Positions 1-6,811 of a stretch of 8,307 nucleotides of DNA are shown piece by piece (within the stretch, counting starts at the first letter, position 1; every line of letters starts with the position of its first letter). The notes below the pieces were generated by a model. That model did not search any database. It was not told where the DNA came from and saw only the letters and a program-made list of their open reading frames with translations. Source of the DNA: an uncultured Lachnospiraceae bacterium (GTDB taxonomy: Bacteria; Bacillota; Clostridia; Lachnospirales; Lachnospiraceae); assembly GCA_910588815.1 (NCBI GenBank), contig CAJUQY010000072.1, positions 1 to 8,307 on the forward strand. Direction: 5' to 3'. Both the position numbers and the translations under genes were made by a program.

Positions 1-79
1 ATAGGTTCTGAAAGCCCCATGAAATAAGGGCTGAAGATTCCGAGAAGTTATATAACAGGAAAGGGGGGTAATCATTTTT

Positions 80-761
80 AATGGTGTTCTGACTTCCGCC
101 GACTATCTGATCGGCCAGGGTTTCGTGCCGGAACAGGATATCTATTTTGACTTTTCCGGAGGAGAAGAAGTCAACGGTATGGGGGCCGTGCACATTGTCG
201 ATTATTTTGAAAAGAATGGCATTCCGCCGGCTCTGGTGGTGGACGAGGGGGGAGCTGTGGTGAAGGATGTGCTCACCGGTGTCAGTGCTCCCCGGTGTCA
301 GTGCGCCTTGCGGCCTGATCGGCCCTGCGGAGAAGGGGCTCCTGGGCGTGAAGTACCGGGCGAAGTCGTCAGGAGACCACGCTTCCGCGCCGAAGCCTCA
401 TACGCAGGTGGGGTTCTTGTCCGAAATCTGCTGCAAGGTGGAGCGTCATCTGTTCAAGGCCCATCTGACGAAACCGGTGGCCTTTACCCAGATGGAGAGG
501 AGCGATGCTTCCAACGTAATTCCGCCTGAGGCCTCCATGGTCTCTAATATCCGCCTGAACCCGGAAGATACCATAGACAGCGCTATCGTCTATCTGCGGG
601 AGACCGCGGGAAATCCGGACGTGGAAATCACGAAGATCCGGGGGATGAATCCCAGTCCCATTTCGGAGGCGAACTGTCCGGCCTGGAACAAGGTGGCTGG
701 GGCGGTGGCCTCCACCTGGAAGGGGTGCCTGGTGTCGCCTTACCTGATGGTGCAGTGTTAA
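80..761 (+). pseudogene. M20-family metallopeptidase remnant (frameshifted, truncated at both ends)
   Basis: This is the middle of an M20-type zinc aminoacylase/carboxypeptidase. The first part, in the frame of position 83, reads GVLTSADYLIGQGF, then PEQDIYFDFSGGEEVNG and VVDEGGAVV; these carry the Glu-Glu and Asp-Glu motifs of the M20 metal site. After about 290 the homology moves one frame on (AEKGLLGVKY, GDHASAPKPHT, IPPEASMVSNIRLN, GMNPSPISE, VSPYLMVQC) and stops at TAA 759-761. A 16-bp tandem duplication at 276-307 accounts exactly for the frame change. Family members carry roughly 50 further residues between KPVA and FTQME (junction near 478-485), so an in-frame deletion is likely. The N-terminal part with the first metal-binding His and the C-terminal part after VSPYLM are absent. 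A purine-rich stretch at 57-68 resembles a ribosome site but is followed only by ATG GTG TTC TGA. It is almost certainly inactive; the substrate cannot be named. Confidence 0.85.
276..307 (+). repeat. 16-bp imperfect tandem duplication in the peptidase remnant
   Basis: CCGGTGTCAGTGCTC at 276-290 recurs as CCGGTGTCAGTGCGC at 292-306, an offset of 16 bp with one mismatch. Because 16 is not a multiple of three, it moves the M20 reading frame from that of position 83 to that of position 267. Removing one copy gives the continuous reading VKDVLTGVSAPCGLIG, which fits the family. Confidence 0.85.
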
Positions 762-792
762 AAACCACATGAAAATCAGCCGCCCAATGGGA

Positions 793-821
793 TGGACTTT
801 GCTGGCGGGATATGGTAGAAT
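793..821 (+). promoter_or_regulatory. candidate promoter of the coiled-coil gene
   Basis: TGGACT (793-798) and TAGAAT (816-821) are separated by 17 bp and lie just upstream of the AAGGGGTG ribosome site (831-838) and the ATG at 846. Both boxes depart from consensus and the leader would be very short, so this is a weak call. Confidence 0.3.
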
Positions 822-845
822 GGCTGGTAGAAGGGGTGTGATGCG

Positions 846-1469
846 ATGACACTTACCAATGAAGATTTACTGGCGATTTCTGAGCTTTTAGATGTGAAGC
901 TGGATTCAAAGCTGAAAGCGGAGCTTCAGCCGGTGAAAGATGAACTGAGAGATCTGAATGTGAAAGTCGACCGTGTGGAACAGAGGCTTGACCGCGTGGA
1001 AGAACATCTTGACCATGTGGAAGAACGGCTTGACTGCGTGGAAGAACATCTTGGCCATGTGGATCACGAGATTGTAGGAATCAAGCAGAATCTTGGCAGG
1101 ATGGACGGTGAGATTGCAGGGGTCAAGCAAAGCCTTGGCAGGATGGACGGTGAAATTGCAGGGGTCAAGCAAAGCCTTGGCAGGATGGACGGTGAGATTG
1201 CAGGGGTCAAGCAAAGTCTTGGCAAGATGGACAGTGAAATTGCAGGGATCAAGCAGAACTTTGGCAGGTCGGAACGCGAAATTGTCAAGATTCGGCTTCA
1301 CCTTGAGAATGTCACGGACAGGAATATCCAACTGCTGGCAGAGAATTACGTGCCGGCGGCCAAGCGGTACGAGAAAACTGCGGCGCAGATCGAATCACAG
1401 CAGGCAGAGATGGACATTGTGAAAAAGGTAATCACAGACCACAGCAGAAAACTGCAGGTGCTGGGATAA
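846..1469 (+). CDS. heptad-repeat coiled-coil protein of unknown function
   Basis: This is an intact 207-residue protein. ATG 846 is chosen because AAGGGGTG (831-838) lies 7 bases upstream, and the ATG at 841 meets TGA at once. It has three parts. Residues 1-42 are a charged helical head. Residues 43-70 are four 7-residue units of the type RVEEHLD. Residues 68-151 are six 14-residue units of the type LGRMDGEIAGVKQ, the middle four almost identical. The tail, about 152-207, is less repetitive (NVTDRNIQLLAENYVP, then QQAEMDIVKKVI). The heptad pattern predicts one long coiled coil; no signal peptide, membrane segment or enzymatic motif is visible, so a cytoplasmic location is likely. Similar short coiled-coil proteins with a conserved TDRNIQLLAE-like tail are, from memory, widespread in Lachnospiraceae without known function. 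Its own promoter candidate and terminator suggest a single-gene unit. Confidence 0.85.
   Translation: MTLTNEDLLAISELLDVKLDSKLKAELQPVKDELRDLNVKVDRVEQRLDRVEEHLDHVEERLDCVEEHLGHVDHEIVGIKQNLGRMDGEIAGVKQSLGRMDGEIAGVKQSLGRMDGEIAGVKQSLGKMDSEIAGIKQNFGRSEREIVKIRLHLENVTDRNIQLLAENYVPAAKRYEKTAAQIESQQAEMDIVKKVITDHSRKLQVLG
972..1055 (+). repeat. four 21-bp tandem repeats (7-residue heptads)
   Basis: Four 21-bp units (972-992, 993-1013, 1014-1034, 1035-1055) each encode one heptad: RVEQRLD, RVEEHLD, HVEERLD, CVEEHLG. Units 2 and 4 differ at few bases, pointing to duplication rather than convergence. Confidence 0.8.
1047..1298 (+). repeat. six 42-bp tandem repeats (14-residue units)
   Basis: Six in-register units begin at 1047, 1089, 1131, 1173, 1215 and 1257. 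Units 2-4 are nearly identical at the DNA level (units 2 and 3, encoding NLGRMDGEIAGVKQ and SLGRMDGEIAGVKQ, differ by only a few bases); unit 5 is somewhat diverged, and units 1 and 6 more so. The length of two heptads keeps both the reading frame and the coiled-coil register. Confidence 0.9.
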
Positions 1470-1513
1470 GTACAAAATACATAGTGAGATAAAGATACAA
1501 AAGACAGGTGAAG

Positions 1514-1560
1514 CAATCGCCGCAGGTTCTCAGAACGGAGAACTGTGGCGATTGTTTTTT
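1514..1560 (+). terminator. Rho-independent terminator after the coiled-coil gene
   Basis: CAATCGCC at 1514-1521, continuing to GTTCTC (1526-1531), pairs with GAGAAC (1538-1543) through GGCGATTG (1547-1554). The stem is about 17 bp with one bulged G and one G-T pair, a 6-base loop (1532-1537), and is followed directly by six Ts. This is a textbook intrinsic terminator for rightward transcription, separating the coiled-coil gene from the ABC operon. Confidence 0.93.
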
Positions 1561-1573
1561 GCTAAAGTATTAG

Positions 1574-1602
1574 TTGGCGGAGATCCGGAATAGTAGTATA
1601 AT
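1574..1602 (+). promoter_or_regulatory. sigma-A-type promoter of the ABC efflux operon
   Basis: TTGGCG (1574-1579) and a perfect TATAAT (1597-1602) have the ideal 17-bp spacing. Transcription would start near 1609, giving a leader of about 120 bases before the GTG at 1732. The leader holds no clear hairpin attenuator. It does contain GTGAC (1641-1645) and GTAAC (1652-1656), 11 bp apart, which could be a regulator site. Confidence 0.75.
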
Positions 1603-1731
1603 GAAATTACAATTTTAGAGTTTCGGGGATTTTGGGGAGTGTGACGAAAACGTAACTTGTGGAAAGAGAAGAATCTGTGTTAAGCTGAAAGAGAATCAAA
1701 AAGCATTTGTAAGGGAACGGGAGGGACGTCT

Positions 1732-2601
1732 GTGAAGCTGGAAATCAAGCGGCTTATGAAGAATTACGGAAAGAAGCAGGCTTTAAAGGGGATTGACGCG
1801 ACCCTTACGGAAGGGGTTTACGGCTTTTTGGGGCCAAACGGCGCCGGGAAGAGTACCTTCATGAACATCCTGACCGGAAATTTAAAAGCCACCTCCGGGC
1901 AGATTTTTTATGACGGGGAGGACATTACGAAGATGGGAAAAGAGTTTCGGGGCATCTTAGGATATATGCCCCAGCAGCAGGCTCTTTATCCCAATTTTAC
2001 GGCGGAAGGTTTTTTGGCTTATATGGCGGCCCTCAGAGGCATGAAGCAATCTAAGGCGACGGAACGGATTTCGAAAGTGCTCTTGGAGGTGGGGCTTTCG
2101 GAGGTGGCGGGGGACAAGATCAAGTCTTTTTCAGGGGGCATGAAGCAGCGGCTTCTCATCGCCCAGGCGGTTCTCGGGGAGCCGAAAATCCTGGTTCTGG
2201 ACGAGCCCACGGCCGGACTTGATCCCAAGCAGCGGATCGCCATCCGGAACTTGATTTCAGAGACTGCGGCGGGGAAGATCGTGATCATTGCCACCCATGT
2301 GGTGACGGATGTGGAATCGGCGGCCAACCGGATCCTGCTCATCAAAGAGGGGGAGATGGCGGCGGACTCCACCAGAGAAGAGCTCTGTGCGGCTCTTTTG
2401 GGGAAGGTGTTCGAGCTGAGGATCCCCCAGGAGAAATTAAAAGATGTGGAGAAGGATCCGGCTTTTTTGGTGGGGAATATTTCCAGAGAACGGGAGACCA
2501 TGTTTGTCCGGGTGATCTGCGACAGGAAGCCGGAGGGCTATGAGGCGGAGCCGGTACGGCCGGGGCTGGAGGACGTGTACCTCTCCTGTTTCCGGGAATA
2601 A
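1732..2601 (+). CDS. ABC transporter ATP-binding protein (efflux type)
   Basis: This cytoplasmic ATPase would couple ATP hydrolysis to export by the adjacent membrane proteins. All nucleotide-binding motifs are present in its 289 residues: Walker A GPNGAGKS (34-41), Q-loop Gln81 in YMPQQ, a signature FSGGM (133-137, Phe replacing the usual first Leu), Walker B ILVLDEP (153-159), D-loop GLD (162-164) and the switch His189 in ATHV. The last 60 or so residues are a C-terminal extension ending LEDVYLSCFRE, as in drug or peptide efflux ATPases. The GTG start follows GGGAGGG (1719-1725) with 6 bases between. It is the first gene of an operon with permease and HlyD-like adaptor genes, and the only clearly undamaged member. 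The substrate cannot be told from the sequence; antimicrobial peptide or drug efflux is a guess from context. Confidence 0.93.
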   Translation: MKLEIKRLMKNYGKKQALKGIDATLTEGVYGFLGPNGAGKSTFMNILTGNLKATSGQIFYDGEDITKMGKEFRGILGYMPQQQALYPNFTAEGFLAYMAALRGMKQSKATERISKVLLEVGLSEVAGDKIKSFSGGMKQRLLIAQAVLGEPKILVLDEPTAGLDPKQRIAIRNLISETAAGKIVIIATHVVTDVESAANRILLIKEGEMAADSTREELCAALLGKVFELRIPQEKLKDVEKDPAFLVGNISRERETMFVRVICDRKPEGYEAEPVRPGLEDVYLSCFRE

Positions 2602-2689
2602 CGGTCCGAAGCAGACAGTTTCCGGCGGCGACGGAGCCTTTCGGCAGGACCTGTCCGGGGGACGGAGGGGAGAGGAGGGGACGTTTCTT

Positions 2690-2830
2690 CTGATCAAACC
2701 CAATATGAATGTGTTCGGATATCCGGTGGAAGTCATCCCTGCTGTTCTCGGAACGGTGGTTCTTGTGGCGGGGCCCTCCAGCTTCCTGGCCATGTTCCGG
2801 TATGTGAAAGAGGCCTCCGCACTCTTATAA
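2690..2830 (+). pseudogene. possible C-terminal remnant of a deleted ABC permease
   Basis: After the ATPase stop (2599-2601) no start codon with a ribosome site opens a new gene, yet one frame reads a plausible membrane protein tail: NMNVFGYPVEVIPAVLGT, a hydrophobic run of about 20 residues, then FRYVKEASALL and TAA at 2828-2830. The AAGG (2829-2832) of the next gene's ribosome site overlaps this TAA, a spacing typical of coupled operon genes, so the stop was probably a real gene end. ABC exporters need membrane domains, and a first permease would sit here. I infer that most of it was deleted, with a junction between about 2602 and 2690. The stretch 2602-2690 is GC- and G-rich and shows nothing recognisable. 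Chance reading of non-coding sequence is the alternative. Confidence 0.4.
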
Positions 2831-2840
2831 GGTGTTCGTG

Positions 2841-3731
2841 ATGGAACGGGCAGGTCTTATGCTTCTTTTGTTTGCTTTGCTCCAGCGGAACAGCTGCCGG
2901 GAATTTAAGCTTTATCGGGATCCGGAAGAATTGTTTTACCGACAGTATGTGGGCTGGGCGGAGGGAGTCCCCTTAAGAGAGGCGGCCGGCCGCTATCAGG
3001 AGGAGCAGAAACGATTTGACGAGATTGGCCGGAGGGCAGAACAGGCGGCTAAGGATTACGCGGTCGGAGAGATTTCCTACGAGGAGGCGGAAGCGGCGAA
3101 AATGGAATTGCAGGCTGTCCAGAATGCCCGTCTCGGTTTTGAAAAGGCTCTGACACAGTATGAATATGTGCTTGGCAAGGTGAGGGAAGGGACGGATGCG
3201 GAGCTTTTCTATGCGTCCGGCTGGGAAGCCCTGTTTGATCGCCGGGGACAACGGGTGGATGTTATGGACGCCGAAAAGCTGGATTTTTTTCTGATTGTGG
3301 GGCTTGCATCCGTATTTTCGGTGGGAAAAAGCAGCCAAGTGGAACTTATGCAGAGAACCTGTGCCCGGGGAAGAGGCGGGGTATGCCGGAAAAAATACTG
3401 GACGGGACTTCTTTACGGAACCATCGCCTGGATAAGCGCCTTCCTGCCCCGCTATCTGGGAATGGCGGCTTCGGCAGGATTGGTGTTTTGGCTGTCAAAG
3501 CGGACCGGGAACCTGATCCATACGGTTCTTTTGGGAAGCCTTGCGCTTCTGCTCCCGGTGTTCCTGTACCTGATGGGATTCATGGGGGAGCCCCCCGTCT
3601 CCATGCTTCCCCTGCTCACGGGCTATTCCATGTACCGCCTGAGTGCGGGGCAGTTGATTTACTGGTGTCTGGCACTTGCGGCGGGGGTATGGTTCTATAT
3701 TCAGACTTATGAGGAGGGCATTGGATCATGA
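2841..3731 (+). CDS. ABC-2-type permease-like membrane protein, possibly internally shortened
   Basis: This is a 296-residue membrane protein from ATG 2841, preceded by AAGG (2829-2832); GTG at 2832 or 2838 are in-frame alternatives. In order it has a short hydrophobic N-terminus (LMLLLFALL), a charged helical domain of about 120 residues (from EFKLYRDPEELFYRQYVGW to YEYVLGK) likely outside the membrane, a hydrophobic LDFFLIVGLASVFS, a basic turn resembling the conserved TxRRGR region of ABC-2 permeases (QRTCARGRGGVCRKKY), and hydrophobic segments near TGLLYGTIAWISAF, AASAGLVFWL, HTVLLGSLALLLPVFLYLMG and the C-terminal YWCLALAAGVWFY. The first segment looks too short to span the membrane. The chain also runs directly from FLPRYLGM into AASAGLVFW, where I would expect another loop, so small in-frame losses are possible. 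Its TGA overlaps the next ATG (ATGA, 3728-3731), showing translational coupling to adaptor 1. Function is inferred mainly from context. Confidence 0.65.
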   Translation: MERAGLMLLLFALLQRNSCREFKLYRDPEELFYRQYVGWAEGVPLREAAGRYQEEQKRFDEIGRRAEQAAKDYAVGEISYEEAEAAKMELQAVQNARLGFEKALTQYEYVLGKVREGTDAELFYASGWEALFDRRGQRVDVMDAEKLDFFLIVGLASVFSVGKSSQVELMQRTCARGRGGVCRKKYWTGLLYGTIAWISAFLPRYLGMAASAGLVFWLSKRTGNLIHTVLLGSLALLLPVFLYLMGFMGEPPVSMLPLLTGYSMYRLSAGQLIYWCLALAAGVWFYIQTYEEGIGS

Positions 3732-4876
3732 AAAAGAAGTGGATCGTGTTTGCGGCGGTAGTCTTGTTCCTTTCGGCGGCCGGGCTGGGCCTGTATCTGG
3801 GAACGCCCTCCATCCCCAGGAGGAGCCGGGAGCAGACAGTGCCGGTGCAGCCGGTGGCGGCCCTCACGGGATATGCAAAAGAGGAAGCTCTCAGAAAACG
3901 CTTTTTGGGCGTGCTCTCCCGGAAGGAGGCGGTGAAGGTACAGCTGGATCCTGGGCGGGAGACAGAAGGCTTTCTGGCGGAAGCCGGCGACCTGGTGACA
4001 GAGGGGAGTATTCTTGCTATTTATGATAATTCAGCCCTGTTGCTCGAGAAGGAACAGCTCCTTTTGGACCGGGAGCAGAGGGGATTTGAACTGGAGAGCG
4101 GCGAGCTTCAGATTCGGACATTGAAACGGGAACGGAGCCAGGCGGAGGCGGCGAGGAGGGGAGATTATGACCTGCAGATTTTAAATGCGGAGGCGGAACA
4201 GGAGCGGAAGGAATACGAGCTTGGAAGAAAAGACCGGGAGATTGCCGCCCTGGAGGAAAAGCTCGAGGAGCATGAGCTATTGTCTCCCTGCAAGGGGACC
4301 GTGGCGGAGGTAGACCGGGAGGGCGGGAGCCTTTCTATAGTGCCGGAGGACGAGTATGTGTTTACCCTTTCCGCCGGAGAAGAGGAGATTAAGGAATTCC
4401 GGGCAGGAGATGCGGTTTCCGTTACCTCCCGGGATGAAAGCTTTTCGATTGAGGGGAAGGTGGAGCGGGTCGGCACGGAGAATTCGGCGGGGGATGAAGC
4501 GGCTTCAGGTGCGGCCAGGGCTTCTATGTATCCGGTGAGTGGGACAGTCACGGAGGCCGATGGATTTTTGCAGGGACAGCATGTCTATATTGAGAAGGTG
4601 CAGACCGGCGGGGAGACGGAGAAGGGAGAGGGAAATCAGGAGGGCAGGGAGACAGAAATCCTTCTTCCGGAGGGATATGTAGAGGATTCCTCCGGGGAAC
4701 CCTGGGTATGAGCAGCAGGGGAGAACGGGCGAATGGAGAAGCGGCCGGTTACCCTGGGGGCCTATAATGACAGGCACAGTGCCTGGCAGATCAAAGAGGG
4801 AGTTTCCATGACAGACTATCTGGCGTGGCTCTCGGCCCTTCTGGAGGAGGGGCAGAAGGCAGATTTTGGGGAATAG
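3728..4876 (+). pseudogene. HlyD-like membrane fusion (adaptor) protein 1, interrupted by a nonsense codon
   Basis: This is the first adaptor of the exporter. It starts at ATG 3728, 9 bases after GAGGAGGG (3711-3718), and overlaps the permease stop. Residues 5-25 form one membrane anchor. Residues about 67-99 are the first half of a lipoyl-like domain (ending GDLVTEGSILAIYD), about 102-183 a charged helical hairpin, and 184-200 the second half (LLSPCKGTVAEVDREGG). A beta-rich region and LLPEGYVEDSSGEPWV follow. TGA at 4709-4711 then stops translation after 327 residues. Beyond it the same frame continues with family-like sequence, AAGENGRMEKRPVTLGAYND and YLAWLSALLEEGQ, to TAG at 4874-4876. 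The expected product is 382 residues with Trp at position 328, so TGG to TGA is the simplest cause. A shortened protein lacking the last 54 residues could still be made. The recent look of the lesion also allows a sequencing error. Confidence 0.8.
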
Positions 4877-4947
4877 AGTGTCGGAAAGATACAAAAGAAA
4901 ATCGATTCTTTATAAAACCATTTTTTCTGGATAAAAAGAGGCATGGC

Positions 4948-6796
4948 GTGGAAAAACGGATCTGGACAAAGAAAATGAGGCTTCTCGCGGGAGGGTGTGC
5001 GGCGGCTCTTCTCTTCGCCGGGTTCTTTTCCGGCATGGGGCTCAGGCGGCTCCTCCCTGCAGGAGGGGAAGCGGTCCGCGTCTATTCGGTGGAAGGGCTT
5101 CGGGACAAGAAGTGGTCCGACGCAGTGTCTCTTCCCTCCATGGTGGAGGCAGGTTCTATGACAGCGTATTATTATGACAGCAGGAAGCCGGCGGTGGAGC
5201 TTTACGTGACGGAGGGACAGAGAGTGGAAGCCGGGACACCTCTGCTGCGCTATGACTGCTCAGTCCTCGTGGAAGAGCTGTCCGGGGTGGAACAAAGCCT
5301 TGATGAACCAGCGGATTTATTTGGGGAGGCTGGGAAGCTTTATCGGAACCTTGAAGGCGACAAAGCCCGTAGCAGACAGCATGGGGAGTGTGCCGGACAG
5401 GGCAGGCAAAGGACTGGTTTTCGCCATTGACGGGAGTGGAACCGATGGGTTGGAGTTTTCGGAGAGACAGAAAGGATTTTTGTCTGCCTCTTCCCAGGGA
5501 ACAGCACCTGCCTCTGCGGAAGAAAGTCTGGAAGGCTTTTTGGAGACGGAGGGTGGGGACGGTACCCCCGCGGTCTGTGACCGGGTTGACGGGACGTCTG
5601 TCCCCTTCAAAGGGAACGGAACGACGCAGGACCCTTATCTTTATTATGTAAAAAAGGGTGGGGAAGTGGCACCGGAAGTGCTGGCTCTGCTGGTACGGAC
5701 GAAGACCTGTGCCCGCTTCGTCGTCGTGGAGGATGAGGGGAGTGTTCAGGCGCCGCTTCTTATCTGGACCTTCGACGGAAAAGTTTATGAGACAGCCATA
5801 CAGGGGGAAGTCCCCTCGGAAACAGCGCCTTCTTCGGAATCCTTCCCGGAAACGGAGCTTTCTTCGGAGGACGGCGGGGAGGGCAGTTCAGAGGAGCTGG
5901 CGGAGAGTACGGAAGGAGAAGGTACGTCCTCCTCTTCGGAGGAGACGATGAATCCGGATGGGAGCATACCGGAGACCTCGGGAACAGACCAGATGGAGGA
6001 AAGCCCTTCAGATCCGGAGGAAGTTGAGGGCTTTTTCGGCGACGACGCGCTTGACGAAGCTTTGGGAGGGCTGGAAAGTGTGCCCCGGGGATATACCAAG
6101 GAAGAACTTGCCCGGGCCATCCGGGAGAGGAGTTTGGAATACGAAAATCTGGAACTGGCCATCCGGAAGAATGAATTGCAGGCAGAAAATTTGAGACGTG
6201 AGACCGAAGAAAATGTCCTGACATCGGAGACAGCCGGACAGGTGCGGACGGCGGCGGATCCGAAAGAAGCGGCCAGGCTGGGACAGCCGGTGCTGACGAT
6301 ACAGGGAGGGAGCGGGAATTTGCTGAGCGGACAGATGAACGAGGTGCTGGCGGCGGTCTTAAAACCTGGCGACCGGCTCATGGTGTCTGCCAGAGACCGG
6401 GAGAAGGAAATTTCTTTTGAAGCAGTTCATTAAGTCCGTGGAAAAGGAAACAGAGGATGTCATACCCGGCGGAGGCGAGGGGGATCCGGGCGGGAGCGGG
6501 GAGGGGGCTGGATTTCGGGAGCGGTTCCGTGGCGGCTTTACCAGGTGACGGGGGTCGTCGGCCTTTCGGAGCCACAAAAGGGAGGCGGGCTGGTGTTCAT
6601 TCCGGAGAGTACCTGGGGGGAGGTGTACCAGTACGAGGAGCCGAAGTCGGTGGTTTTAAGGCTTGCCGGCTCTTTGGAAGTCTCTTTCACAGAAGCGGAA
6701 TGGGAGATTCTGCGGGAGGAGACGGGAGCCCGTGCTGCCAGGATTTTGAATAGTATGATACCGGAGGGGGAGGAGTTCCGCTACCGGGCACAGTGA
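4948..6796 (+). pseudogene. HlyD-like membrane fusion (adaptor) protein 2, multiply frameshifted
   Basis: This is the second, longer adaptor. The GTG at 4948 follows AAAGAGG (4935-4941). One membrane anchor (about residues 11-30) precedes VRVYSVEGL and a lipoyl-like half ending EGQRVEAGTPLLRYD. The frame changes near 5303-5308 (SGVEQSLDE then NQRIYLGRL), by one base at about 6428 (SFEAV then IKSVEKETED), and again near 6503-6507 in a G run (SGEG then WISGAVPWRLYQVTG), ending at TGA 6794-6796. The middle has an inserted domain with GNGTTQDPYLYYV (from 5612), a Ser/Glu-rich linker (5807-6025), the second helix from GYTKEELARAI (6089), and the second lipoyl-like half with a barrel domain (SETAGQVRTAADPKEAARLG). 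These are features I associate with long Clostridia HlyD-type adaptors. The repaired protein would be about 615 residues. As written it yields only a fragment of 161 residues from GTG 4948, about 119 of them in the true frame. Confidence 0.82.
5807..6025 (+). other. Ser/Glu-rich low-complexity linker within adaptor 2
   Basis: About 73 residues are dominated by Ser, Glu, Gly, Thr and Pro (for example SSEDGGEGSSEELAESTEGE). It separates the inserted GNGTTQDPY domain from the second coiled-coil helix, and is probably a flexible acidic spacer on the outer face of the membrane. The bias also produces long Ser/Pro-rich open frames on the opposite strand, which are not genes. Confidence 0.75.
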
Positions 6797-6811
6797 GAGG
6801 AAAAGGAAAAT

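Noticed and set aside
13..32. AGCCC/GGGCT hairpin as a terminator at the left edge
   Set aside because: The stem has only 5 bp with a 10-base loop and no T run follows.
47..56. GTTATATAAC palindrome as a promoter or operator for the M20 remnant
   Set aside because: It contains a -10-like TATAAC, but no -35 box lies at the right distance and the gene behind it is broken.
628..852. Minus-strand open frames across the peptidase remnant
   Set aside because: Low-complexity Pro/Ser translation without a ribosome site; the + strand carries M20 motifs over the same bases.
1047..1298. Regular 42-bp repeats as a possible CRISPR array
   Set aside because: There are no unique spacers: the units abut, encode a continuous heptad pattern and form part of an open 207-codon frame with a ribosome site.
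906..1331. Long minus-strand open frames opposite the coiled-coil gene
   Set aside because: They are mirror frames of the repeat array, with repetitive translation, no ribosome site and no family resemblance.
4709..4711. TGA read as Trp or selenocysteine in adaptor 1
   Set aside because: TGA ends other frames here normally (permease-like protein, DUF2284), no selenocysteine hairpin follows, and the residue expected is Trp; a nonsense mutation is simpler.
5760..6381. Long Ser/Pro-rich minus-strand open frames opposite adaptor 2
   Set aside because: They arise from the complement of GAG/GAA/TCG-rich codons in the Ser/Glu linker; the + strand carries recognisable adaptor motifs across the same bases.
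6428..6510. Programmed ribosomal frameshifting in adaptor 2
   Set aside because: Three shifts occur at unrelated sites, without a slippery heptamer plus downstream structure, alongside other damaged genes; random indels fit better.
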